A DNA stretch of 64,000 nucleotides from Coptis chinensis (GCA_015680905.1 CM027379.1:98693001-98757000), one strand, 5' to 3'. Positions 23,745 to 34,159 are shown, counted from the first letter of the stretch. Numbers and translations: made by a program. Notes: a model not told the origin generated them from the letters alone.

Positions 23745-25138
23745 AATTTTTTTCTGTCGTGAAACACTTGGGTGAAACATTCTTTCTGCCGTGAAGTTGG
23801 TTCTCCGAAATGTACTGTCCTTGTTACGTCAGTTGTACCATCAACATATTGAGCGCCACTGTCTAATAAAAACAGTTTCTTATCATCGACAACAGCTCTC
23901 TGGCTCTGGTTTGTACTGTATGATGGCTCCATTTGCGCTGGAACCTGAAAAGGTATCAACCATGGTCAACAAAATTTGAAGCTAACTAAACTGCGACTCC
24001 AGAAATTTCACTGTACTGGTAAACCAGATTACACTGTTGTCAACAAATTATTTCATTCTAAATAGTGTGCATTAAGAGTGGTAATATTAGTGACCAAATC
24101 ATGGATTGACTATTTAGACCAGAATCGGGCAGATCTATGTCCCTATAGCTCAGCATTCACACTATTCCTAGTCCATATTTTCCATCCGTTCTTTTAACTC
24201 TTTCCTCCCCTGTGATATCAGGAGTCTAAAAACTTCAAAGCCCAGGTCTCAAGTCTATAGACTACAGCTGCAGCTATGCAAAAACATCTAAAATTGATGG
24301 CTTATTTGCACTAAGATTTCTTGCACTATATGGATGAAAAAGAAGCCACTGGCTTTGTAAAAAATAGGATAAACAATAGGACGCATTAACATTGTGACAC
24401 TGCAAATATATTGGTCGTATGAAATTATCATAGAGAGGCTCCATATTTCAACTTAAAACCATGAAACACTTGCGTACCACTTATAGTGTTAAAGCTTGTA
24501 TCCAGAAAACCATATTGTTTTGCACGGAATTCAGGAAGTTTGTCGGCAACTTCTACTTCTGTTAATACCACATTTTCATGGATTTCCTCTTCCAGCCAAG
24601 CCCAAAATTGTGAGAGAGCAGCTGCATCCCTACAAATGAAATATAATACCTTATACTCATGCTGTTAAGATTCTCCATATTTTTTGTACACGTTCAAATC
24701 ATGGTTAAAAACATCCTAAATATTAGTCAGATACATCTCTCTTTTGTCAATACGGATACCTACAGATACATAAGAGAGACATGCTACACCTTTTCCGAGA
24801 TAAGAATCTCTTTTAATAGGAGCGAGCTGTGTGCATGAACCATGGTTCAAACCAGGATCATATATAACACATTCACGTAAAAGGTATTATGTACCTCAAG
24901 TGTGAACTCTGCATCCCTTCCAATTCAGCTTTGTTTTTCACTGCCTTGGCCATAGATGATGGGGAAATTACGTACACCTGCAGGGGATGTGCAATCTGAC
25001 CATTTGGCCCTTCAAGTGCTCCACTTTTGTTCTCACTTAAAAGTTTTGCAAGATATTTAACACAATCAGATCTTTAGGTGTTGACAATTGCGGCATTCAC
25101 AGATGAAGTATCCAACCAGAGCTGTACACCTTTGGCTG
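23745..25138 (-). pseudogene. Captured aminopeptidase P (Xaa-Pro aminopeptidase, APP1-like) exons
   Basis: Three minus-strand exons follow the order of plant cytosolic APP1. Exon 24895-25138 reads QLWLDTSSVNAAIV, then an in-frame TAA, then KAELEGMQSSHLR. Exon 24478-24629 reads DAAALSQFWAWLEEE and EVADKLPEFRAKQYGFLDTS. Exon about 23745-23944 reads LFLLDSGAQYVDGTTDVTRT and FGEPTSRQKECFTQV, which contains the two metal-binding Asp residues of the M24 fold. A frameshift lies near the start of the last exon (KPEPESC and DDKKLF are in different frames). The remaining metal ligands (His, Glu, Glu) are absent. In a living gene the enzyme removes N-terminal residues before proline. This copy cannot. 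Confidence 0.94.
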
Positions 25139-25510
25139 CTAACCTAAAAACAATAAACCTTTAGAACAGATTTGCAATGAATCGAATCCTTGTGTATGCT
25201 TCCATATAGATAATCATGCTTAACTGAGCAAATGTATAATTTCGATAAGTAGGAGCATTCGTAGCTTATTAATCACTTAACTAATACATTTTAAAGTAAG
25301 CATATGCTTCAACCAAGGAAATTGTTCACATTGCAGACATTTCAATAAATCAAGATTACTGAATCCCTAATTTTTATTATTGACAAAAGAAGAAACTATT
25401 AAACTTAACGAAAGGCGATAATATGTCAAGCTCTTCATATACAAAAATAAAGTAAAAGCAAATTTATCGAACCAAAAACCCAAATCAAGTAATAATGATC
25501 AATTACTCAC

Positions 25511-25701
25511 CAGGCTTCGCAATAACCTTCTCCTGCGGCTTTAGCATAATCTAATAAGAAGACAACACCATTATGGGACTGATATCAAGATTTATAGACA
25601 TGACGAACTAAGTATCAAAGATTACAGTGGAAAGAGTACCTGAACTATCTGAGCTTCACCTCCCAAAATCTGGAAAGGGATAACTTGTTTGCTTGTGGAC
25701 T
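25511..25701 (-). pseudogene. Captured AIM24-like exons (two)
   Basis: Minus-strand exon 25640-25701 follows a TTGCAG acceptor and reads STSKQVIPFQILGGEAQIVQ before GTACTC. Exon 25511-25550 follows TTATTAG and reads IMLKPQEKVIAKP plus one base before GTGAGT. The two join in phase into the conserved opening of the AIM24/DUF124 family, proteins linked to mitochondria by family annotation and of unknown biochemical role. Intron borders are intact but the rest of the gene is missing. It lies nearest the Helitron 5' end, in the same orientation as the other captured pieces. Identification is by motif recall. Confidence 0.85.
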
Positions 25702-25901
25702 CTGCAATAAGTTTCTCACATAAGTTATACCTTAAACTAATTAGGTTCCTTACATACGGAGTATAGACTATATGAACTCGTCTATATTCATTGATGGGCC
25801 TCCAAAACATAATCATTAGTATTTTTGTTTTTTCTTCTTCTTCGTCTTCTTTTTGGGAGAATAGCTTTGTCTTCTAGAGAATCACAGATAATTTTATTTA
25901 C

Positions 25902-25961
25902 CAGTGAACTTGCTTGAGAAACTGCCATAGCGGCCAAACAGAGTGCAAAGAAAACCTGCAT
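25902..25961 (-). pseudogene. Exon-like fragment with hydrophobic start, unidentified
   Basis: A minus-strand ATG at 25961 opens 20 codons (MQVFFALCLAAMAVSQASSL) that end at GTAAATAA, a plausible donor. The stretch resembles a signal peptide or membrane anchor. It could be the first exon of the captured AIM24-like gene or a piece of a fifth gene. Confidence 0.4.
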
Positions 25962-26581
25962 AATGCCGGAAAGAATAAACCTATAGCCGTTGAAGGCTCA
26001 AATTCGATTCTTGAGAAGGAAAAACATAGGATCTACAGTTGATTGTGGCAACTTTCTCAATATCTTTGTTAAGATGGTGAAAATGAAGGGGCACAATAAT
26101 TTTTTTTTTTGTTTGTTCTTAAGAATTGGGACTGTTTTGAAGAATTGGAATTTTCTTTGGTTGTCCAGATGCAGCAAGAAGAGCATGGGGTAATCGGCAT
26201 GTTATTATGTTTGGGAAGAGAAACAATTATGGGGCTTATTAAAGTCGGTATTAAAGTGATTGGATTTTTTATTGTTCACCAAAATAGGGGAGACGGAAGG
26301 GGGAAGGAGCTGTATTTATGGTAATTAAAGTCTATTTATGACTAATAAATATAGGCGTACAATTCATATAGTCATATAGTGCGTGCATTTGGTTTTCAAC
26401 CTGAATTTACACGAAACTCCTTTGTGAGTGTGTTATAACTTAAGGGTATAAATGGAAATAAAAGTCGAAATGACGGAATAGTCCTTTTTAAAAGCATTGA
26501 ATATTTTATTTTAATATCTAATTAAGGGTATTTAGTGGTAGATAAAAAGTTGGTCTAATTTAAAAGGTCAGGTTAATTATA

Positions 26582-26601
26582 GTGTACTTTACTAATAGAG
26601 A
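26582..26601 (-). other. Helitron 5' terminus (TC end)
   Basis: Read on the minus strand the element starts TCTCTATTAGTAAAGTACAC, a common plant Helitron 5' start, directly next to host T at 26602. Confidence 0.9.
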
Positions 26602-26786
26602 TAAATGCAGGACATAAATTAAACTAGAAAAGAAATGACTGTTATTAAGGGTAAAATAACTTACGATTATTTAAAATTTCTTTGAATTGGAAATGGCAAA
26701 ATGTAAATCTTGAAGAAGAAAAATCTAACTAAGCGTAGCTAAAGCATTAATATCTTTGAAGGGGTAATAATGAAGGCGACCCCCTC

Positions 26787-26797
26787 ATATATATATA
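26787..26797 (-). promoter_or_regulatory. Athila LTR TATA box
   Basis: A run of alternating AT (ATATATATATA) in the 5' LTR, also present in the 3' LTR at 4186-4194. Transcription would run toward lower coordinates, entering the Helitron about 186 bp downstream in the sense direction of the captured exons. Confidence 0.5.
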
Positions 26798-27474
26798 GGC
26801 GATCTGAGGAGTGATCCGTGAATGTTTTAGATTTTGGTTTTATGCTAATTGAATGGTTCAAACAAAACTTTGTTTTAACCTGTTTTAATTTTTGTCCTTT
26901 TTTGATTTAAGGTTTTGTTTTTAGCTTATGTCAATTCAAACCACCCGGTTTGAATGGTGCGTGCTTCTCTCTCTTATCAAATTGAAACCATCCTTTGCCA
27001 CTGGTATCAAATTGAAACCATCCACCTTTGTGTCCAAATGCCGAGCCGTTTGGTGTTTTTACGATTTTTGTCCTCATCTTGAGGGCCCATCGTGGATCCT
27101 TCACTATAGCCAACGTCGGCATCTAGATTTATCCGATTTGAGCCGATTTGGCGTTTTTATGTGGACTTTTTTGTTCTTTTGGAAACTTCGCTCTAGTTGC
27201 TTTGTTGGGCTTCACGGTGGTTGAGTGGGAAACTCCAAATATTCCCATTCACGTGTATTTGGCAAAATTCACTAACCAACGTCGGCATCTAGATTTATCC
27301 GATTTGAGCTTGAGTTTCTTTGCTTCTTTATATGTGGACCAGCTCTGCCTTTTTTTGTTCTTTTGGAAACTTCGCTTTGTTGGGCTTCATGGTTGAGAAA
27401 CTTCAAATATTCCCAGATTCTCAGTTTTGGCAACTTCACTTTTGCATCTAGATTTATCCGATTTGAGCTTCGTG

Positions 27475-28150
27475 GACCATTTCACCAAATCACGGCGTTT
27501 TTGAAAAACGCCAAACCGATATTGCCAAAGGCGTTCGGTTTTGGTTTTAAAACCAATATAAAACCCGGTTTTTCAAAAACGTTTAAAACCGGTTTTAAAA
27601 AGCGCGTTTAAAAACCGTTTTAAAACGTTTTAAAACCCGTTTAAAACCCAAAATTTTAAAACCGAGATTTTGAAAATCTCCTGTTTAAAACTTTTTTTTT
27701 TTTAACGCTTTTTGGAGTTTACCTTTTTGAAGAGTGGGCGTTAGATTGACTTATTGAGACCGTTCTATTTTGCTTTGGACTATTAATAATTAATTGAAAA
27801 TTTTAAAGTTATTAACTTTTTGTTGTACTTAATTATGCCATTATGGTTGGTAATTAGTAGTATCTTATTTTGAGTAGTGTTTTTCACTGAATCTAAAACT
27901 TATAGTATTTGGATGAGTAATGATAATTTGATATTTTCATGTATTTGAATTTTCTTTCATTTGTATTATTATTATTTTTATTTTATGTGTCTATTTTTTC
28001 CACTTTTATAGAAAATCAAACTCTTTATCTATTATATTATTTATCATCGGTTTTACCGCTTTTTTATATGTGGACCGTTTTAAACCCGCTTTTTGCCCCC
28101 ACGGGTTTTTTTCTTTTTTTTCCCGAAAACTCCGCTTAAAACTAACTAAG
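27475..28150. repeat. Insert in the Athila 5' LTR rich in AAAACCGGTTTT palindromes
   Basis: This is absent from the 3' LTR. Positions 27500-27670 are dense in AAAACCGGTTTT-like self-complementary words. The centre is an AT-rich tract. Around 28064 a degenerate copy of the LTR phrase TATATGTGGACC reappears. No terminal repeats or target duplication are obvious. It may be a local amplification of LTR sequence, a small element, or an assembly problem. Confidence 0.55.
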
Positions 28151-28612
28151 TTTTTTCAAGGGCTTTGTGATGTGGACCAGCTCTTACCGTTTTGTTCTTT
28201 TGAAACTTCGCTCTAGTCGTTTGTTGGTTGAGGTGGTTGAGTGGGAAACTTCAAATATTCCAGATTCACGTACTTGGCGGCTTCACTAGCCAACGCGTCG
28301 GCATCTAGATTTATCCGATTTGAGCTTCGAAAGTTTGCTGCTTCTTTATATGTTGACCCGCTCTGCACTGGTTTTATTCTTTTGGAAACTTCGACTCTAG
28401 TCAGGCTTTGTTGGGCTTCACGGGAGTTGAGTGGGAAACTTCAAATATTCCCGTATTCCTGTACTTCGATGCATGTTTTATCACTATATTTATTTTAATT
28501 GCGGAATCCTGCAAAAGTACGAAAATATAATTATTACATGATTATTAAACACATAATCGACCAAAATGCTATGTCTCTCGGGGTTTAATATTACAGTTTT
28601 GGGTGCTTATCA

Positions 28613-28617
28613 ATTGG
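28613..28617. repeat. Athila target-site duplication, right copy (ATTGG)
   Basis: Identical to 3164-3168. It directly abuts the LTR end GCTTATCA. Confidence 0.95.
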
Positions 28618-28964
28618 TTTCAACAATTCTCATACTATGGTTAGGACAGTATAACCTAAATCCTTTGGACTTTTCTGGGTAACCTATAAAGTAACCACTA
28701 ATCGTTTTAAAATCTAATTTCTTTTCATGTGGATTCAACAACGGGATGGTTTCCAACATCTTTCGGAATAGAGGGAAAAATAATATGTACTCTTATTTCC
28801 TGAATGATCACATCTTGAGTTTTATTACTCCCACTAATTTTGCCATTCTCAAATAATTTTGCATTATTGGTTTCAACAATTCTCATACTATGGTTAGGAC
28901 AGTAGAACCTAAATCCTTTGGACTTTTCTGGGTAACCTATAAAGTAACCACTAATCGTTTTAAA
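28618..28964. repeat. Tandem duplication in Copia-A: end of copy 1 plus complete copy 2
   Basis: Copy 1 is 3031-3168 joined to 28618-28711. Copy 2 is 28734-28964 and is uninterrupted. A 22-bp unrelated spacer (28712-28733) separates them. Copy 2 contains ATTGG once, inside GCATTATTGGTTTC, and so shows the pre-insertion sequence of the Athila target. Confidence 0.9.
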
Positions 28965-29800
28965 CTAGCCTCAGCTGGACAACCCCATACTTGGAGATGT
29001 CTTAAACTAGGTTTCCATCCTTTCCATAGTTCAAAAGGTGTTTTTGGAACTACCTTACTGGGAACCCTGTTCAAGATATAAACAGTTGTGCATAGAGCAT
29101 CCATCCACAAGGATATAGGTAAGTTAGCATGACTCATCATGGATCTAACCATTTCTATATATGTACGATTTCGCCTTTCAGCCACACCATTCTGCCATGG
29201 GGAACCAAGCGTTGTGTATTGGGCAACAATTCCAAGCTTTTGGAGTAGTTTTGCAAAAGGTCCAGGATGTTGTCCTATTTCGTCATACCTTCCATAAAAC
29301 TCACCACCTTTACCAGACCTTATGATTTTCACTTTTCTGTCTAGTTGTCGTTCGACTTCAGTAATGAACACTTGTACATCATCTACAGACTGAGATTTGT
29401 CATGCAACAAGTATAAAATAAGAACGCGTGAGTAATCATCAATAAAGGTAATGAAATATTTTTCTCTCCCAAAGGTTGGAACGTCAAAAGGTCTGCAAAT
29501 ATCTGTATGAATTATTTCAAGAAGCTGGGTACTTCTTGTGGCTCCTTTCTTTGTGTGTTTTGTTGTTTTTCCTTTAATACAATCCACACATACTTTAATA
29601 TTAGTAAAATTTAGCTCCGGAAGGACACCATCTTTTACTAATCGTTTGATTTTTTCACTGGATATGTGACCCAGTCTTTTATGCCACAAGAAATAAGAGT
29701 CATTTGAAGATGACTCTCGTTTTGTTTCCTTAGAATGCAGGGTAATATGGGTTTTAGCAATTTGATTATCAAGATGAAACTTGTATAGACCTTCAATCAA
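28937..29800 (-). pseudogene. Copia-A integrase
   Basis: A 287-codon minus-strand frame. The zinc-binding region is near residues 40-75 ([17 protein letters not shown], then CVDCIKG). The catalytic core has the first Asp in HTDICRPF. The second region reads [15 protein letters not shown], where Copia integrases have RSDRGGE, so the second catalytic Asp is replaced by Gly. The Glu is in GVAERRNRT. The C-terminal part reads [20 protein letters not shown]. The frame is long, but the lost Asp should abolish strand transfer. It is joined on the minus strand to the protease frame through a stop-bearing gap (29801-30066). Confidence 0.93.
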
Positions 29801-30066
29801 AATTCCATAACCAATTCAACTAGAATTTTTGAATAAGCTGAAATACCATTTCCTACTTCAAACAAATAACCAACTTTATCAAGTGCACATACTGAAACCA
29901 AATTACGGGTAATAGACGGAACATAAAAAGTTTGACATAAGTCTAACTAATAACCACTATCTAAAACAAGACGAAAGGTTCCAATAGCTTCAACTGGAGC
30001 TTTGTCTTTATTTCCCATGAAGAGGAAGTTCTCACTTGGGTTTGTGGTTTGGATCGTAAGGAATCC

Positions 30067-31083
30067 CTATATTGAGTTGGAAACATGAACATTAGCACCG
30101 GTGTCAATCCACCAAGTATCAGAAGAAGCATAAGTAAGATTTGATTCGAAATAACTTATGAAACCCATGGGGTTACCTTTCTTTTCGAACCATTCTTTGC
30201 GTTTAGTGCAGTCTGCCTGAAAGTGTCCAGGTTTCTTGCAAAATTTGCATACGTCTTCCTTCTTTGTCTTCTTGGGGTTTTGACTAGCCTCATTAGATCT
30301 GGGTGGTGCCCTTTTATGGCCTGAATTATGCTTTCTCCCAACTTTGTGTCCAGCTCTGTGAACGAGATGAGCTACTTTTATACCTTGTTGATTCAGCCTG
30401 GCCTCCTCTTGAACTAGTTTGATAGCCAATTCATTCATTGTCCACTTGTCCATAATAGTGTTGTAATGAATTTGGAAAGGCCCGTATTGAGGAGGTAAAC
30501 TATTCAGGATAAATTGGACGAGAAAAGCCTCATCTACTGATAGTCCCAAATTCTTTAGTTTTGCTGCAAGGTTGGTCATCTCAATGACATGCTCATGCAT
30601 TGAGCGAGTGCCATCAAACTTCATGGTTGTAAGATCTGCCATTAGTTTCCCAACAAGGGATTTGTCTGCAATCTTAAACCTATCTTGAATGGACTGCATG
30701 TAGTCCTTAGCATTCTCAGATTTAGGAAGGGATGTTTTGATGTTGGTAGCAATAGTCATTCGCAAAAACATAATGCTTAGTCTGTCAGACCTCTTCCAAG
30801 TATTAAGGAGATTCTTTTCCTCAGCGGTACTTTCGGCAGTAAGTGGAGGTGGCTTATCATTAAGAAGAGCCATATGCAGTTCAAGTACCCCCAATGTGAA
30901 CTCAACTTGCTCTTTCCATTCTAAGAAGTTGGTTCCATTGAGCTTAATGACAGAGGTAGCATGCAAATTTAGATTGGTAGGTATGATAACTGCAAATAGA
31001 GATACAATAAGGCTTTTAATTAAAACAACATGTGTATGAATATATACGACATAAAATTTAGGTGTCCTGTGGGTAGTCACCAT
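30067..31083 (-). pseudogene. Copia-A gag with zinc knuckle and protease start
   Basis: A 338-codon minus-strand frame. The gag capsid part begins around residue 43 (SVIKLNGTNFLEWKEQVEFT), preceded by an unlikely leader, so the native ATG is probably lost. The central helical region carries GTRSMHEHVIEMTNLAAKLK. The zinc knuckle CKFCKKPGHFQADC is near residue 278. The frame ends shortly after the protease motif WWIDTGANVHVSNS, which has Asp-Thr-Gly where family members usually have Asp-Ser-Gly. Gag packages element RNA in cytoplasmic particles. The frame is closed before integrase, so the polyprotein is broken. Confidence 0.92.
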
Positions 31084-32092
31084 AACTTCTACACATTATA
31101 CCATCTAAGGTCGTCATATTCAAGGTGATAAAAAAAAATGAGTGATGTTTCTCCTAATTAATATCTGTGGATATCCTTGGTCTACGTGCGAACAAAACAC
31201 TCCTTAATTATTGTTTGGACGTATGAATATAATCCGTTTGTGGGCGATTAAAAGCTTCATGCGTTTGAACAATATGTAGTTTAAACATCATGATGGTACT
31301 ACTAGGGCCAAAATTCAGTGTTTAATAGTTAGGGTCCGGTTAACATGGTGAGACTGGACCCGATCATTATGGGTCAGATCTATCCCGGTCAGAACCAATT
31401 CAGGTTCCTCTAGTGCGTAAGGGTCAAACCATACCCAATTCATTAATGGGCTCGGCTTTGGGTTAAAACAGCTTACATCATAACAATAATTTCATTCCTT
31501 AAAAAGGTAGATGATGTCATGAAACATCATGTCTTCTTCCTCAACTATAAAAAACGAATAAAAAATCATAGTGGGTCAAAATTGCAACTGTTGAAACCCA
31601 AAGGAATCTTAATGAGTTGATGATATCAGCACCTTCTTACATTCAATAAAGGGAACGAGTAGAACCACAAAGCCCATTAGTAGGGTTTTAATCTTCAACC
31701 CAAAATATAATGCACATGAACCTCCCAAAAACAGACAATAACCAAACTTTTATCCGTAGGAAAGAATAATACAACTTTCAACTTTGTAAAATATATGCTC
31801 ATCATCAAAACGGAAGACGTTAATATGCATGTGCTACTGGATAAAGAACATGCTTTGTTACTTACTGTTATCATGATATTATCATTAAACTATTACATTG
31901 ATTTCTCACGATCAAACAGTCGTGCATTAATTAAAATTGCGGAATAAATTAAACATAAACCATTTATGCAGACCATAATAGTTGGATCAATAAATTGCTA
32001 CAAAACAGAGTTAACATATGCCGATTATGGCGATCCAAAGTAATCCTAACTAATGGACTATCATGTGTTCTAAAACCTAGCTTCTGATACCA
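31084..32092 (-). other. Copia-A leader with primer-binding site
   Basis: About 1 kb of non-coding leader. The primer-binding site is at 32083-32092, read on the minus strand as TGGTATCAGA, complementary to the 3' end of initiator tRNA-Met and two bases from the LTR end. Confidence 0.88.
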
Positions 32093-32094
32093 CA

Positions 32095-32534
32095 TGTTAG
32101 ATATTTCTTAGCATGAATCCTAAGATCGTGAACTACATAATAATCACATATAGGATTAATCAAAAAACAATTTAAATGTCACCTCCAGACATCCTAATGC
32201 AGAGAGCTTGTCAATCATATTGTCTGATGTTGTTATTGATTAAATGCTTTAATCGCCAGAGAATAGATCTGTTTCTCTCTCCTTGCCTACAAATCTTAAT
32301 GTGTTGAATTTTGTGAAGTGAAGTTTTTGTGATGAACAAAAGCTTTTACTTATAGGTGGAGAGAGGACTGATTCTACCAATCAGGATTTCCTTAATTTCA
32401 GCCATCCATCAAGGCAGAGGATATTGCACAATCTTGTGCAAGATAGAAACCAATATTTAGCATATATCCTAAAATATTGGATTTCCTATAATGACCATAT
32501 TTAGGGGAAGGAAAGAAAATATAATTTCCTTACA
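32095..32534 (-). repeat. Copia-A 5' LTR (440 bp)
   Basis: Starts TGTTAG and ends CTTACA on the plus strand, bounded on the left by the primer-binding site. Its right 105 bp match the 3' LTR remnant at 781-885. The matching target duplication cannot be checked because the other LTR end is lost. Confidence 0.92.
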
Positions 32535-33944
32535 TCCTTTTGTTTTTGTTTCACATTAATTTTTATTAGATCTCGTCACTCTTGTGATTTGTTGAATTAA
32601 GTATTTCATGTGTTAAAGATAAAAGTTCATGTAGATTGTAATACAATAATATTGATTCTACATACATCATACGATTGTGTATAGCGATAAAAGTTAAAAG
32701 TTCATATAGATTGTAAATACATGGCTAATATTGATTGTAACAAAGAATAAAACTAGATAAAGAGAAGAAGAATTCTACACCTTTATTAGTTATGGATAGG
32801 CGAGGAGTGTTTTTTGTTGTTGGAGAAGGGTGAGGGAAATGTGGAGAAGACGAGGGAGTATTATTGTTAGCTAACAGTTAAAAAAAACATATGAAAAAAT
32901 AGGGCAATAGTGGATTGAAATATATTCGGGGCCCTAAGCAACTGCATATTTCGCAATATGGTTGAGTCGGCCCTGGTTACTCATTATCATGCATTATTTC
33001 TTACGAATATTCCCTATTTATTTTTTCTAATTTCGCAGGTATTAACGTTAAATTTTATAGGTTAAATTTTCTTATCACTATAGTTCATGATAAGAAAGTT
33101 TTTCACATTGTATGGCTTTGGTACTTTTGCTATTAGAGAGTGTAAAAACTTCTTTTTTTAAAAAAGGCAATTATGAGGGGGACTATACCTATGTTAAATG
33201 TTTTACAATAAGTTTTTATGAAGCAGTTTAAAAATTGTCATTGCTAAAGATGTTCTTCATTGGATGGACATGTATATGTTTGACTTGATGATAGCTTCAC
33301 ATTTTTCTTTGATGGGGGAAAGAATTCAATTTTTGTAATATCTAAAATAGTGGTCCGACCATGTGGGACTTCTCTAACATCCGTAATATATAATGTATAC
33401 AATAATAAATTGTTTAGGGACTATCTACAAAGTCCAAAATTTTGAAATGAAATTAGATTAAAAAAAAAATCATCCTATTATGCAAAATAACTAAAAGAGG
33501 CCGGGCATATGCTTGGTCCAAAATCTAATGATTACTAATGAAGAGTTCCTAGTCTCCATCCCCCAATAATATAAATGACATTAACATAGTACATTCAGTA
33601 GCTTATACAAATTGTTTTGGATTATTTCAAATGAGAACTAAACTGAGTCCATTTCATGAAGCTTGAGTATATGCTAAATATGGGGATTAGTTGATGATGA
33701 AGTAAAAAGGAAAATTTAAGCAACCAAATAAACCAAGTGAATGAGACCTATTAAAAAGAGCACAATATAATGTGAAAATAATGTAACAGATCATCAATAA
33801 CAATATTTCTACCAACTATAAGACTTATTAAAAATCATGTTGGGTGTTCTAACAATTTAGGGACAATTTATATGCTTTGATATGATTAGTTATTCAAACA
33901 ACAAAAAATAAGAAATCATGAGAAAACATTCTTTGTAGTTGAGT
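32535..33944. other. Intergenic, AT-rich
   Basis: No supported gene. It contains only short AT-rich frames and poly-A/T runs. Confidence 0.5.
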
Positions 33945-34017
33945 TGGAGGTGCGGGGAATCGAACCCCGTGCCTCTCGCATGCGAAGCGAGCGCTCTACC
34001 ATATGAGCTACACCCCC
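33945..34017 (-). tRNA. tRNA-Ala (anticodon CGC)
   Basis: A 73-nt cloverleaf on the minus strand. The acceptor arm GGGGGTG pairs with CACCTCC (one G-T pair) and the discriminator is A. The D arm is GCTC/GAGC. The anticodon stem CTCGC/GCGAG encloses TTCGCAT, with anticodon CGC at 33982-33984. The T arm is CGGGG/CCCCG around TTCGATT. There is no intron and CCA is not encoded. The internal A and B boxes (TAGCTCATATGG, GGTTCGATTCC) match RNA polymerase III promoter elements, and a T4 run lies about 20 nt downstream. It decodes GCG alanine codons. It is 275 bp upstream of the PRMT1 start codon and divergent from it. Confidence 0.97.
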
Positions 34018-34159
34018 GGCCTTGGACACCTTTCCTTAATAACACTTTACTATACTACTAATAATAACTTTTTATTTTTTTAACTATTGAGTTAATTGGT
34101 AATCTATGCTCCTTACTGCACGCGATCCCACCTCTTTACATGACAAACTTTTTCCCAAC

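Larger units (their letters stand above)
19130..26601 (-). mobile_element. Non-autonomous gene-capturing Helitron (7472 bp)
   Basis: The ends are fixed by comparison with the intact Athila LTR, where AAGTAAA and TAAATGC are adjacent (4009/4010). Here they are separated by exactly this segment with no target duplication. Read on the minus strand it begins TCTCTATTAGTA and ends CTAG. A 6-bp stem hairpin ends 7 nt before the 3' end. Insertion between A and T, 5'-TC, 3'-CTRR and a subterminal hairpin are the defining features of Helitrons. No RepHel (Rep/helicase) frame is present, so movement needed enzymes from elsewhere. Inside are exon fragments of AIM24-like, APP1-like, ABCB and actin genes, all on the minus strand, with introns partly retained. 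Confidence 0.93.
3169..28612 (-). mobile_element. Athila-type Ty3/gypsy LTR retrotransposon, nested in Copia-A
   Basis: The LTRs begin TGATAA and end TTATCA, with a 5-bp duplication (ATTGG). On the minus strand the element runs: 5' LTR (18305-28612, itself split by a Helitron), primer-binding site TGGCGCCG (tRNA-Asp type, 18285-18302), gag (16489-17155), protease (15579-16139), reverse transcriptase/RNase H (13402-15000), integrase (12408-13401), then about 7 kb of downstream sequence before the 3' LTR (3169-5249). Long LTRs, the tRNA-Asp primer site, the protease type and extra sequence after integrase are the marks of the Athila lineage. Without the Helitron it is about 18 kb. All coding parts are broken. 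Confidence 0.93.
26602..28612 (-). repeat. Athila 5' LTR, part 2 (U3-side half, with expanded insert)
   Basis: This resumes the LTR at TAAATGC and ends GCTTATCA. It aligns with 4010-5249 but is about 770 bp longer because of an insert at about 27475-28150 and an extra subrepeat. As the 5' LTR of a minus-strand element it carries the promoter. Confidence 0.92.
781..32534 (-). mobile_element. Copia-A: degenerate Ty1/copia LTR retrotransposon, split by a nested insertion
   Basis: On the minus strand the order is 5' LTR (32095-32534), primer-binding site (32083-32092), gag-protease (30067-31083), integrase (28937-29800), reverse transcriptase (2058-2788), RNase H (1406-1972), polypurine tract (886-897) and a remnant of the 3' LTR (781-885). 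The gag-PR-INT-RT-RH order defines Ty1/copia. The two halves are separated by the Athila element at 3169-28612. They join in register across its ATTGG target duplication, which shows that they were one element. The coding parts carry stops, frameshifts and a lost integrase Asp, and the 3' LTR is truncated, so the element is dead. Confidence 0.93.

Noticed and set aside
23745-25138. A working aminopeptidase P gene
   Set aside because: In-frame stop, frameshift and missing C-terminal metal ligands, inside a Helitron. It is a captured fragment.
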